Below, in pieces: positions 1 to 8,464 of a stretch of DNA of 13,412 nt (positions are counted from its first letter, which is position 1; each line of letters starts with the position of its first letter). The position numbers and the translations under genes were made by a program. Source of the DNA: Stephanodiscus triporus (lineage: Eukaryota > Bacillariophyta > Thalassiosirophyceae > Thalassiosirales > Thalassiosiraceae); NCBI GenBank assembly GCA_036939755.1, contig JALLAZ010000934.1, positions 1 to 13,412 of the forward strand, read 5' to 3'. The notes under the pieces were generated by a model that was not told where the DNA came from, made no database searches, and worked only from the letters and a program-made list of their open reading frames with translations.

Positions 1-354
1 TGCGTTCTTCAAAGAACGGACGTAACTTGCGTCCGTACCAACTAAACCCACTCTATTGCTCTTGTCAAATACGAATGCGAAAGATGTGACGTCAGGCACA
101 ACGAAGTTATGTTGAAGAAATCCCGAGACATGTATGAATTGTTTGTCACAAGATACGGTGAAGAGGATTCATGCACAATAAATGAAGGAATGAACCTTGC
201 CATTGTGCTATGGAGAGTAAACCGCGTAATTGAAGCCGCGAGGCTGTTGACAGGGCAGGTCAGGGTGTGCGAAAGGGTCCATGGTCCGCAGCACAAGACA
301 ACCAAACGCGCCAAATTGTGGCTTCAAAAGATCAATGCTGGACAAGCTGGTTGA
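1..354 (+). pseudogene. C-terminal fragment of a TPR (kinesin-light-chain-like) repeat protein, partial, with in-frame stop
   Basis: Frame 1 reads from the window edge to TAG/TGA-bounded stop TGA at 352-354. The peptide after position 46 has two 42-residue TPRs of the kinesin-light-chain type: a helix pair around SRDMYELFVTRYGEEDS, then MNLAIVLWRVNRVIEAARLL and VCERVHGPQHKTT, where a R/K-V-x-G-P-x-H turn ends each unit. An in-frame TAA at 43-45 interrupts a stretch that otherwise reads as TPR (THSIALVKYECERCD), so either the gene carries a nonsense mutation or only the part from ATG 109 (81 aa) is used. TPRs are protein-protein interaction scaffolds; no partner can be named. The gene extends left of the window. 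TPR assignment is fairly safe; pseudogene status is inferred from the single stop. Confidence 0.6.
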
Positions 355-728
355 TTTTTGATTGCTGCTACGAAACTTTGTGATTGTGAATTGAACATTT
401 GGGTGATGTCTTCGGCGAAGCTTGGAAATTGTATCCTATTTGGGTTGCCACTGAGCAGTGAACAGAGGTTATCAACATTGCATTTTCCTGTCGTTTTTGA
501 ACTGATTAATAATGCAGGGGTCATAATGATGTATATTATCCATTCTGTGCGTCATCCTCCTTGTCGGTTAAGTACTCTTATTTGGTAGTCAGTGCTGCCC
601 AAAGCTTACTCACTACCTGCATGAATATATACAACGCATGTACATGGCACTATTATGTTTACAATTATCAACCAGAAAAAATTACTTAGTGATATCCTAA
701 ACTAAGCCACTCTCATCCGTCCACTCCT
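355..728. other. Intergenic stretch, no gene seen
   Basis: This AT-leaning stretch follows the TPR stop. The 76-aa plus-strand frame at 358-588 and the minus frame at 324-524 show no family motif or repeat structure and look like chance. It probably holds the 3' UTR of the TPR fragment. No clear regulatory signal is visible. Confidence 0.5.
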
Positions 729-1099
729 TCGAAAAATCGACCAAATCCACGGAATTGCTTCGTAGAAAGCCCACGGGCCGTACTCTCGCAAAATCATATT
801 CCTCCAGCTCGACCCGCCGTGATGCTTCTTTTTTGTAGACGATCCTCACACAGACTTTAATATTTGCTCCGGCCACATAGTACTCGTTTTTTGCATCTCC
901 AACGCATATTAGATTGGTGTGCCCTTCCTTCGGAGGATACGGTTTCGGTTTGGCACACCTCACAGATATCGACCCCGAGTTTTTTTTTATATAACCCACA
1001 CCCCTCCTCACTTTAATCAGTGGGGCATCCGGAATGAAGGCGGTCGAAAACGAAGATTATCCTCATCGTTTATCACCTTCCCTCCCATCCATGTATATC
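729..1099 (-). repeat. Dispersed direct repeat R, copy 1
   Basis: The segment matches 2829-3109 in the same orientation. Shared blocks are AAAAATCGACC (733 and 2833), AAAGCCCACGGGCCGTA, GTGATGCTTCTT, CGGCCACATAGTACTCG, GGCATCCGGAATGAAGGCGGTC and CTCCCATCCATGTATATC. Copy 1 has about 135 extra bases (889-1023) before the GGCATCCGG block, whereas copy 2 has about 35 extra bases near 2952-2987. Homology stops at about 1099, exactly where the SWI3-like remnant begins. On the minus strand a 104-aa frame (1011-697) crosses the repeat and contains EYYVAGANI and FARVRPVGFLRSN, both partly kept in copy 2. It could be a dispersed element, a duplicated leader region of the neighbouring gene, or a decayed coding sequence; the sequence alone does not decide. 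Confidence 0.75.
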
Positions 1100-2830
1100 C
1101 CTCCTTTCCAAATCCAATGACACGCGTTCTGCTTACAACAACGCCTCCACATCATCTAACAGAGCTACACGGTTTTCGAGTCGTCGTAAGCGTTGGTGAA
1201 CTATGTCAATAAGGGTATTCTTGATTTCATACTCAGGTTGTGCACCGTTTTGAGCGGCGGCACTTGCCATGACTGCAACGAAGGATGCTTTGCATGCCTC
1301 TTTGATTCGTTTGTTGCTTAAAGAGATGTTTGAATGACTGCTTTCAAAATATCAGGATGCACCCCGTCTAGGATGTGAGAAAACACTGAGTTATTTGAAG
1401 AGATGGCAATCTTGACTTCTTCGGCCGATGGGTTGATGAGAGCACTTTGACAATCCGACGCCGTTGCCCCCCCACCCACATCGGAAGCGATGGCTTCCTA
1501 ATTAACTACCCAGTTCACCAGATCGGGTGATCCCATGACAGTTTTCTTGCAACATACTTCACGACCGACGCCTCCAGAGAATGGATGCGATCGGACGTTC
1601 ATGCCATAGCGCTGGAATGTTTCCGCTTCGAACCCGCTAAAGATCCTCCCGCAGTATGCAATCCACGCAAAGCGGCTTCGCCGGGCGCTGTCTCGCCGAC
1701 CTGTCCGCCGTTCAACAGCCCGAAATCCATCAACCTTATGGCGGTAGTTGTGATGAACTGCTGCATATTGCATTTTGCGAGGCTTAATATGTTTTCCGCG
1801 TAGATATGTATGTGAATTCAGTTCGATGCGGAGCAGTGCAGTTGAACCACTCAGGCTGGGATGATACCACGATGGTCAATCGGGGCCGTTTTTGCTGTCT
1901 CCTTCATTAGATTGAGGGTTGTGGATGTGGGTATTGGAGAGATGAGTATTTGATCGTGGTAAGGATACTACCTGACAGAGTACAATGGAATCACTCAATG
2001 ATTTGGTGCAATCAGCTTTTGCAGCGCTGTTTGATGATTCTGCAGCAGCCACCATTGTCTTGTTTGGTGTCTCTTCAGCAGTAACAGGTGCCACTGCAGA
2101 TAGTGCGATGCTCAAGGAGACCTGAGCAACAATAATCGATGCAACTATTGAATCCACAGTAGCCACCGCCGGATGAGATTGAGCGGTAGTAATTTCTGTT
2201 GCAGCTGTTGGTATTGCATCATAGCCACCGCCGGATGAGATTGAGCGGTAGTAATTTCTGTTGCAGCTGGTGGTATTGCATCGGAGGGCTGTTTGCCGGC
2301 AACAGCAATACTAGTGACATTGTTGGTTGCAGCACGACCTTGCTCCAGTGGTGCTATTGCATCGGGAGTTGTTTCCACGGTGGATGCTGCCTCGGCAGCC
2401 ACGGCCGCTGGCAAATCTATCTCCGTTAGCTTGGTTTCGGGCGATGGCGCCAAAGGTTCTCCTTCTGCTCCTGCATATGGCATTCCATCGTCGGCTACAG
2501 GAGGCGGCAAATCATTTCTTGATGTGCTCCGGTTAGCACTTCCTCGGGTGGCTCATCGTTCGTGGAAGCCCCGAGCTCTTCTTGAGCGCTATCCGCGAGA
2601 GAAAGGGACGCGGGATTCCCCTCGGGTTGCATTGCATTCTCCTGCAACTCGGCTGGGATATCTTCACCAGCATCTATGGCGTCTGTGGTGTCGACAACGT
2701 TCTCGCTAGCGGGCATTACCTTGGGCAGCTGCTCTTCTGCTTGAATTGCCACGACTTCTTCTCGAATGATCTCCTCGTAAGCGGTGGCAGCGGTAACCTC
2801 TTCCTCAACTTGCATTATTTTTACAACCAT
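1100..2830 (-). pseudogene. Decayed SWI3/SMARCC-like chromatin-remodelling subunit (SWIRM, SANT, C-terminal helix)
   Basis: Reading leftwards from ATG 2830 or 2815, an acidic Ala/Glu-rich N-terminus (VEEEVTAATAYEEII) runs to about 2500, shifts frame, continues as an Ala/Thr/Pro-rich tract, is broken by a 62-bp duplication, and reaches IDHRGIIP then PEWFNCTAPHRTEF (about 1890-1800), resembling the SWIRM opening I(V/I)PSxxxWF. RLMDFGLLNGGQV (about 1740-1700) resembles the SWIRM closing helix. A SANT-like block follows: SLEASVVKYVARKLSWDHP, DLVNWVV, then EAIASDVGGGATASDC after TAG 1498-1500. The C-terminus holds EYEIKNTLIDIVHQRLRRLE and NRVALLDDVEALL, then TAA 1133-1135, then AERVSLDLERRD in the same frame. 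SWI3 proteins are scaffold subunits of SWI/SNF complexes in the nucleus. Visible lesions: frameshifts near 2500, 1876, 1850, 1785, 1600 and 1318, plus stops at 1498 and 1133. Family call is from remembered domain patterns; decay is directly visible. Confidence 0.6.
2159..2282 (-). repeat. 62-bp tandem duplication inside the SWI3-like pseudogene
   Basis: The block AGCCACCGCCGGATGAGATT... at 2161-2220 recurs at 2223-2282 with period 62 and essentially one base difference (CAGCTGTTGG versus CAGCTGGTGG). Because 62 is not a multiple of three, the minus-strand frame (ATEITTAQSHPAVA) is thrown out of phase: after copy one it runs into a stop near 2145, while after copy two the same phase resumes as TVDSIVASIIVAQ. 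Conceptually removing one copy rejoins the two frames. Confidence 0.9.
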
Positions 2831-3109
2831 ATAAAAATCGACCGAATACACGACATTGCTTCGCAGAAGAAAGCCCACGGGCCGTACCCTCGCCAAATCC
2901 ATACATTTGATATTCCTCCGCTCTAGACCCGAAGTGATGCTTCTTTGTAGACGCCCCTCCCGTGTCGGGCTCCGCCCCACGCCAACGCAGACTTAAATAT
3001 TTGTTCCGGCCACATAGTACTCGTGTGTGGGCATCCGGAATGAAGGCGGTCAAGAATGAAGATTTTCCTCATCGTTTTTCACCTTCTTCCCTCCCATCCA
3101 TGTATATCT
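2831..3109 (-). repeat. Dispersed direct repeat R, copy 2
   Basis: This is the partner of 729-1099, aligned from AAAAATCGACC to CCATGTATATC. It lies immediately upstream of the start codons at 2830 and 2815 of the SWI3-like remnant, so it could be that gene's leader or promoter. Its minus-strand frame keeps LARVRPVGFLLRSN from copy 1, but the EYYVAGTNI part ends in a stop here. A 35-bp GC-rich insertion (about 2952-2987) separates the conserved blocks. Confidence 0.75.
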
Positions 3110-3804
3110 CGATTCGTTCGTTTGATCTTTCCGATCGTCATACATCGCTGTGTGGGCGAACGAAGAGAGAGAGAGAGAGAGTGCGTCCCTTCTTTCGATT
3201 TCGCCTTCACATTCCGCCCCCCACCCCCCACCGTCACCGACATGGTCGAGATTATGTAGTTGGTAGTGACCGACCGATCCCCCGATCGCCACCCGACGGA
3301 TGTGTTGGTTTCCCTCGACCCTTCCTTCTCGCATCGCACATCGCCCCCCCCCCCCTGATCGCGCCATTTTTTTGGTTTTGTCGTCCTGGGATTCATTTTC
3401 TCGTTTTGACGGAGTCCTTTTCTTGCGCAATCGCTATGTACAACTACTAATCTTTTTGGCGGGTTGCCTAAATACGTAGGAATCTGATAAATATACAAGA
3501 ACCGAAATCGGTATTACGATACGATACCCACACGACAAGAGCCCTAACTATGGTAACTCGTTAAGGCTGGGATTATTAATTTTTCTTTCTCAACCCCGAA
3601 ACCAAAAAATCCTGCCCCTTGTAATATTATCACATCATCATTACTTGTATTCTCATTCTCCCCAGTAACCAATTATTACATGACGCGCATCATCATCATC
3701 ATCATATAGCGAGTCTTCCCCCGGGGGGGACGGCGGTGCGGCGCGTTCTCGAAAGAAAATAACGACCCACGACAACTCCCCATATCCCACGCGCCGATAA
3801 TAAC
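3110..3804. other. Upstream region of the RING ligase gene with simple repeats
   Basis: No convincing gene is present, although several frames stay open because of skewed composition. It holds a GA dinucleotide run (3164-3181), a run of 12 C (3344-3355) and a CAT triplet run (3688-3706). The region between divergent genes (SWI3-like on minus, RING ligase on plus) presumably contains both promoters, but no TATA box or known diatom element can be named with confidence. Confidence 0.5.
3164..3181. repeat. GA dinucleotide microsatellite
   Basis: Nine consecutive AG units followed by GTGCG. It lies in the non-coding upstream region and is a likely length-variable site. Confidence 0.9.
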
Positions 3805-6796
3805 ATGGCATCGTCGTCATCCCGTCGTCGTCGTTCCGTCGTTGTCGTGGCGGCATGTCGCGCCGTCGCGCCTCCCCTCCCCCTCCTGCTCCCCCCCCTC
3901 CTGATCCTGCTCCTGAGAATCTTCGGCGGAGGCGCGAGCGGCGCGATATACCCCGAGGATCCACGCGGCGCGGTCTCGTACGACGAATGGCGGCGCCGAT
4001 GGACCGTCTCCCCGTCGGGCGATGCCGCCGCTGCCGCGGGAGGGGGGGTGGGGGAGGGAGGAGGAGGAGGGATCGACGACCATGGCGACGACGACGACGC
4101 GTGGCGGTACGACGAGCCGCCGATCGACGGTCACTACCTGACGACTGCCGCGGACGACGCGACGTACTCCCCCGCGCCTACGACTACTGCCACTACCACT
4201 ACGTCGACGGTCGTCGGGGCGGTCGTTCCGTCGGAATCGCCGTCGGCGATCCCGACGACGACGAGTCATCGTCCGCCCGACATCTTCGACGTCCGGAGCA
4301 TGCCGTACTATCCCCCCGAGCCGTCGCCGCCGCACACCGACTTCCCCACGTGGGCCTCGGGGGCGGACCACCACCATCGCCACCCCTCCGACGACGTCGT
4401 CGTCGTCGGCTGTCCTCCTCCTCCTCCTCCTCCTCAGCAGGGGCAACGGCAGCCCTTCTACTTCGACGACGCGGACATGACGCGCGACGATCGCGGCGTG
4501 TTGTACTACGATTCGATGCAGGCGAATTTCGGCGTCGACATGGGACCGCGGGGGCGCGCGGTGTTCGTTAACGTCATGCTGCCGCCGAGGCTGATACGGC
4601 ACGACGATCGCAATGATGACGATGATGATGATGATGATGATGGTGATGGTGCTGGTGGTGGTGGTGGTGGTGGGGAAGAGGTGGAGGCGGAGGCGGAGGT
4701 GGAGGTGGAGGTGGAGGCGGAGGTTGGCGAAGGAGGAGCGATGACGGGAGGGGGGGGAGGAGGGGAGACGGAGGATGACAAAAATGACGACGATGGCGCG
4801 CGCGGTGGTAGCAGTCGTCGCCGTCGCCGTCGCCGTCGGCGTCGAGGGACGGAGACCGAAATGCCAGCCGCGAACGACAACTCGACCATTGCGTCCGGGG
4901 GGATCGCGAACGCGACTAATACTACCGCCGCCGAAGAAGACGACGTCGTCGTCGTCGTCGTCGTGGGCGAGCGCGATAATGTAACCCTCCAGGGGGAAAA
5001 TCCACAACTCGCGGATGACGACATCGCCGATTACTTCTGCCTGGAGGACTTCGTGAATTGGAGGATAGACCAGAGGATGAATTCGTCCATGTTATCGTCG
5101 TCGTCGTCGTCGTCGTCGACGGACGATGATTTTTTCGTCGTCGATGTGCCGTCGGATACGGCGAACGCCACCTCGAACCTCGACGATGTGATGATAGATC
5201 CTTCCGCCGTCGTTCCCCCGACGACGACGGCGAATAATACCACCTCGAACTCCACCGCCGCCGCCGTGGATTCGACCGGGGCGAATCCGATAGTCGACGG
5301 GATGATAGACAGCGCCCGTCCGCTGACGCTCCTGGTCCGGCGGGGCAGGTGCTCGTTCGAGTCGAAGGCGAAGATGGCGATGATACTGAACGACCTCCTC
5401 GCGAATGCCGGCAGGAGCAACCGCATCGAGCACCTGATCGTGTACAACAACGGCACGGACGATGGTAGGGACGGGGAGGAGGGGAAGTTGATCGACATGA
5501 TGCATTCTCCGACGAATGACGACGGTACAGCGAGCGTCGACGAGGTTGGCGACATCACCGTGGGACTGTTGTACGTGACGACGAGCTCCGGGGAGGACCT
5601 GCTACGCAGGATCGAGGAGAGGGAGGTCTCCGTCGGCGTTAGTTCCTACGTCGACGTTTCGATGTTGTTCCTGGAGGAAAAATCGTATCGGGATCGAGCA
5701 GGAGATGGGAATTCGGTGGACGGTTCGACGATAGACGACGGGACGCAGGGCACGATCGGCCAGGATACAGACTCAAGCTTCCACGACGAGCGAATTTCGC
5801 ACGGCTGGTTTTTCCCCGCCACCCTGACTCGCTTCTGCCTCTCATGCGGACCGCCGGACTATGGATTTGATGCATGTACCGAGGATAACCTCTTTCCGGA
5901 CGGTGGCTTTCTCGACACGGGCTACGACCATTTCGACCAACCGACTATTGATTTCGAAGGCGGCCCGTATTACGACGACTCCCTGTACTACTCGAGAGCG
6001 TGGCTCGAGGTCATTCGCAAGTTGATGGTCGCGATACTCGTCCTCCTTCTGGTCGGACCGATATTGCTGGCGGCGAAACGGTGGTATACGGTCGGGGGGA
6101 CGGTGCGTATCACACGGGACGAAAACGGAACGCGTCGCGTCAGATTGGTGTCTCCCAATCTGGAAGTATTTGTCAATGGCATACCAGGGACGGTCGAAAC
6201 GAACGGCACAAAACTGGACCGAGCGCAGGTGTTTTCGTTGCCAGAGATTGAGTATGCGCCCGAGGACGAAGAAAATGGAAAATTCTCCGATGGAAATCTC
6301 GGCGCCGTCGACCCGGGAGATGACGAACGCACGGACAACGGAGAATGTGCGCATCAAGATTCAATGGGGGCGGTGCCGCCCAACGTATCTGCAACACAGT
6401 CAAGTGAATCGCGTACAACTGGACGGTTCATATCCTCCTCCTGCTGTTCCATCTGCATAGATGAGTTCGTACCCGGAGAACGGCTCCGCATTTTACCGCG
6501 ATGTAATCATGGCAAGTGTGCTCCCCATTGACGCTTCATTGTTCCCTGCCACGTCATTCGTCTCATGGTAATTTCTCTGCAACTCTTAAGTCTTTCACAC
6601 CGAATGCATACTCCCATGGCTAACGGAACGCCAGGGATGTTGTCCCGTGTGCAAAACTCCCGTTTTGCCTGATGAAATGCAACGGTCTCCCAACCTGGTC
6701 AGCCTAGGAGGAAGACAACGGCGTCATCGGCCGCAGTCGACATCCACTGCACAGTCTTTCGAGAGAGTAGAGCCGGAAGTACTCATCAATACATGA
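3805..6796 (+). CDS. PA-TM-RING membrane E3 ubiquitin ligase, two exons (3805-6511, 6591-6796)
   Basis: Spliced product about 970 aa. ATG 3805 has A at -3 and G at +4. Residues 1-47 are an Arg cluster plus a long Leu-rich signal peptide. Residues about 50-440 are low complexity (Gly, Asp, Glu/Val, Arg, Ser runs) with many N-glycosylation sequons (NATNTT, NVTL, NSSM). A PA-type core follows: LTLLVRRGRCSFESKAKMA (about 507-525) and HLIVYNNGTD (about 543-552). A membrane helix lies at about 739-759 (KLMVAILVLLLVGPILLAA). The RING-H2 finger has C881, C884, C900, H902, H905, C908, C920 and C923 (CSIC, CNHVFH, TEC, CPVC). PA-TM-RING proteins (GRAIL/RNF13 type) sit in endomembranes with the PA domain luminal and the RING cytosolic, recruiting E2 enzymes to ubiquitinate sorted cargo. 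The length is roughly double the usual family size because of the repeats. Without splicing the frame ends at 6531 inside the RING. Confidence 0.87.
4606..5118 (+). repeat. Triplet-repeat tract coding for Asp, Gly, Glu/Val, Arg, Val and Ser runs
   Basis: GAT/GAC units (4611-4641), GGT units (4650-4671), GAGGTG/GAGGCG hexamers (4681-4722), CGTCGC units (4815-4844), GTC units (4943-4965) and TCG units (5094-5120) follow one another within the RING ligase gene. They encode homopolymer runs in the luminal part of the protein. The same skew keeps antisense frames open over hundreds of codons. Confidence 0.85.
6512..6590 (+). other. 79-bp GC-AG intron splitting the RING-H2 finger
   Basis: Exon 1 ends CNH plus one base (G at 6511); the intron starts GCAAGT and ends CTTAAG; exon 2 opens TCTTTCACACC. 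The join gives CNHVFHTECILPWL, the canonical RING-H2 spacing. No nearby GT donor keeps the frame: the GT at 6516 would put the FHTEC exon out of phase. The GC donor matches the usual minor-class GCAAGT sequence. Confidence 0.85.
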
Positions 6797-7215
6797 TTGG
6801 AATATGAGGTAGAGAGCGATTTAGAATCATTGCCATGAGTCAACACACGTTCTCCCTCCACTGCTTGAAAGAATGGTGCATTGGCAGTGTAGTAGTCTGC
6901 TTATGTTCACTGTAATGCATTACTAGTCTGTAAAAGTCTCAATATTGCTAGTCACCGCCTTGGCCTTACGACCTCTCGCCATTGGTTCTCTGCGCAGATT
7001 ACCATACTGCCCCAGTTTTTGTTTCCCCATCAAAGTTCTCTGATAGTCCATGCTTGCAATACCGTATGTAGACTTGCATGTTTTTATCGCCAAGGAAAAG
7101 GATACAAACAGAGATCCATTGCATCACCACTTACCATTCTGTTATGAATTACCACGCCATGCAAGCATGAATAAAATAGAACATTAGGTTTATGAAATGA
7201 CTATAAAAAATAAAG
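6797..7215. other. 3' flank of the RING ligase gene
   Basis: No open frame of note. It should hold the 3' UTR; AATAAA-like hexamers occur at about 7170 and 7206, but their use is unproven. I see no RNA gene or structured element here. Confidence 0.45.
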
Positions 7216-7227
7216 TCAGTGTTGCTC

Positions 7228-7248
7228 ACCAAACCTCCAAGGTTTGGT
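7228..7248. repeat. Short inverted repeat with related copy at 8208
   Basis: ACCAAACCT and AGGTTTGGT are perfect 9-base arms around CCA. The right part, CCTCCAAGGTTTGGTC (7234-7249), recurs in direct orientation as CCTCCTTGGTTTGGTC at 8208-8223, 14 of 16 bases the same. The two copies bracket the degenerate acidic reading frame and the palindrome at 7944. Confidence 0.5.
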
Positions 7249-7279
7249 CACCACCGCCTCACTCTTGCTATGTTCTCTT

Positions 7280-7646
7280 CTAATCTTTATAGTCTGATGA
7301 GTCATAGTCATCATTGTCGTCATTGTCATTGTCATCATCGTCGTTCTCTTCCTCATCATCATCGTTGTCATCACTCTCTTCCCTGTCATCATTATCGGCA
7401 TCACTCTCTTCCTTGTCATTATCATCGCCATCACTCTCTTCAACATCATCACCGGTGTCAACAAGGATGACCTTTCTCCTTTCTCTTTTTGTTCTTGGCG
7501 CTGCTGGCGTAGTCATCATTGGTGTTGACAAGATCAGTTCTTGATGCGATCATCATTTCTTTGTCAAAAGATCTGATAGTGTTCTTGTTGTAAACACACA
7601 CCAGGCTGACAAGAAGCTGCTTCCTGGGTTTGCATCTCTGACACAT
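7280..7646 (-). pseudogene. Degenerate acidic, lysine-rich reading frame of unknown identity
   Basis: On the minus strand, a frame from 7646 reads FDKEMMIASRTDLVNTNDDY then NKKRKEKG and stops at 7458. An overlapping frame from about 7531 reads TPAAPRTKRERRKVILVDTG then a long Asp/Glu/Ser/Asn tail (GDDVEESDGDDNDKEESD...) ending at 7280. The two overlap and could be one disordered, charged protein broken by a frameshift, its acidic tail encoded by a GAT/GAC-type simple repeat. Further upstream (to about 7890) charged fragments occur (KKRVKSAAVMKRCKN) in yet another frame. No domain is recognised, and simple-repeat DNA alone could produce the tail, so coding history is uncertain. Confidence 0.3.
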
Positions 7647-7943
7647 TAGATCTCCTTGTAGAAGACAGGTCTGGATTCTTTGAACACATTAAACCATCGT
7701 CGGTCACAACAACAGCAGCTTGTCACGCAGCAGCTTGCTGATTCTTACAACGTTTCATCACAGCTGCAGACTTCACTCTCTTTTTCTTGTTCTTTTGTCC
7801 ATGGCGGTATGAGATGGCCCTTTATTCACGAAGTCTTTAGGCCTATTAGGACACTTTCTCGCATAAGAAGTTGCCTGAATATCCACCTGTCATAATGTAG
7901 CTGTAGCACTATCCACATCGGCATTTACAAACCATTTCAATGT

Positions 7944-7967
7944 CATCAGAAAAGATCTTTTCTGATG
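7944..7967. repeat. Perfect 24-bp palindrome
   Basis: CATCAGAAAAGA is followed directly by its reverse complement TCTTTTCTGATG, with no spacer, so the site is a two-fold symmetric sequence centred on AGATCT. It lies about 500 bp upstream of the zuotin start in otherwise featureless DNA. It could be a protein-dimer site, a cruciform or an element fragment. Confidence 0.85.
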
Positions 7968-8464
7968 GGAGAATGTTGAATTGAGTATCGACGCAATAAA
8001 AACTAGATTTGAAATATTTTCACAGGAGCTCTAGTATGAGTGTCGATGAAAATTGGATCCCTGTCCCTGGCGCCCAGGCAAGTGGAGATAAAAATCGACA
8101 AATGGTTACTTAAGAACTATTTATTCAAGCAATGACAAGGTAGAAGGAAAATGCATTGCAGCAGGAATTAATAAACTTCTACATAGCAATGATGAGGATG
8201 GTCAGAGCCTCCTTGGTTTGGTCTACCTATCCTCCCCACTGCAGGATGTGTGTACAATGGTACATACATAAAAAATACATAGAGACTACATACACTGCAG
8301 TCTGAAAAGGCGCGGGAAGAGAACTGTACGTAGAGTAGGAGTAGTACCTAAGAGTACGTCGTAATTCCTTGTAGACAGACAGACCGCAAGCCCGCCCTCC
8401 CTCCAACCGAAGCCCGCCTGCGGCGCCAAGCACAGCAAATAAAAAGGAAAGAGAACGATAGACG
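7968..8464. other. Upstream region of the zuotin gene
   Basis: No gene is seen on the plus strand. The minus-strand frame 8793-8227 overlaps the start of the zuotin gene and is a shadow of its biased codons. The last 40 bases before ATG 8465 are purine-rich (AAATAAAAAGGAAAGAGAACG), as expected of a 5' UTR. No named promoter element is visible. Confidence 0.45.

Noticed and set aside
1620..1640. Possible tRNA B-box (GGTTCGAAGC on minus)
   Set aside because: No matching A-box or cloverleaf around it; it lies in the SWI3-like remnant.
2962..3450. 162-aa plus-strand frame through repeat R copy 2 and the upstream region
   Set aside because: Starts inside a dispersed repeat, crosses GA and C runs, and has no motif; copy 1 does not preserve the frame.
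3855..4571. 238-aa plus-strand frame in another phase
   Set aside because: Arg/Ser runs from the same repeats, shadow of the real gene.
3817..5007. 396-aa antisense frame over the RING ligase gene (and 172 aa at 4506-5024)
   Set aside because: It is His/Arg/Val/Asp-run protein produced by the complementary reading of GAC/GTC triplet repeats; no domain, and the sense frame has signal peptide, PA, TM and RING.
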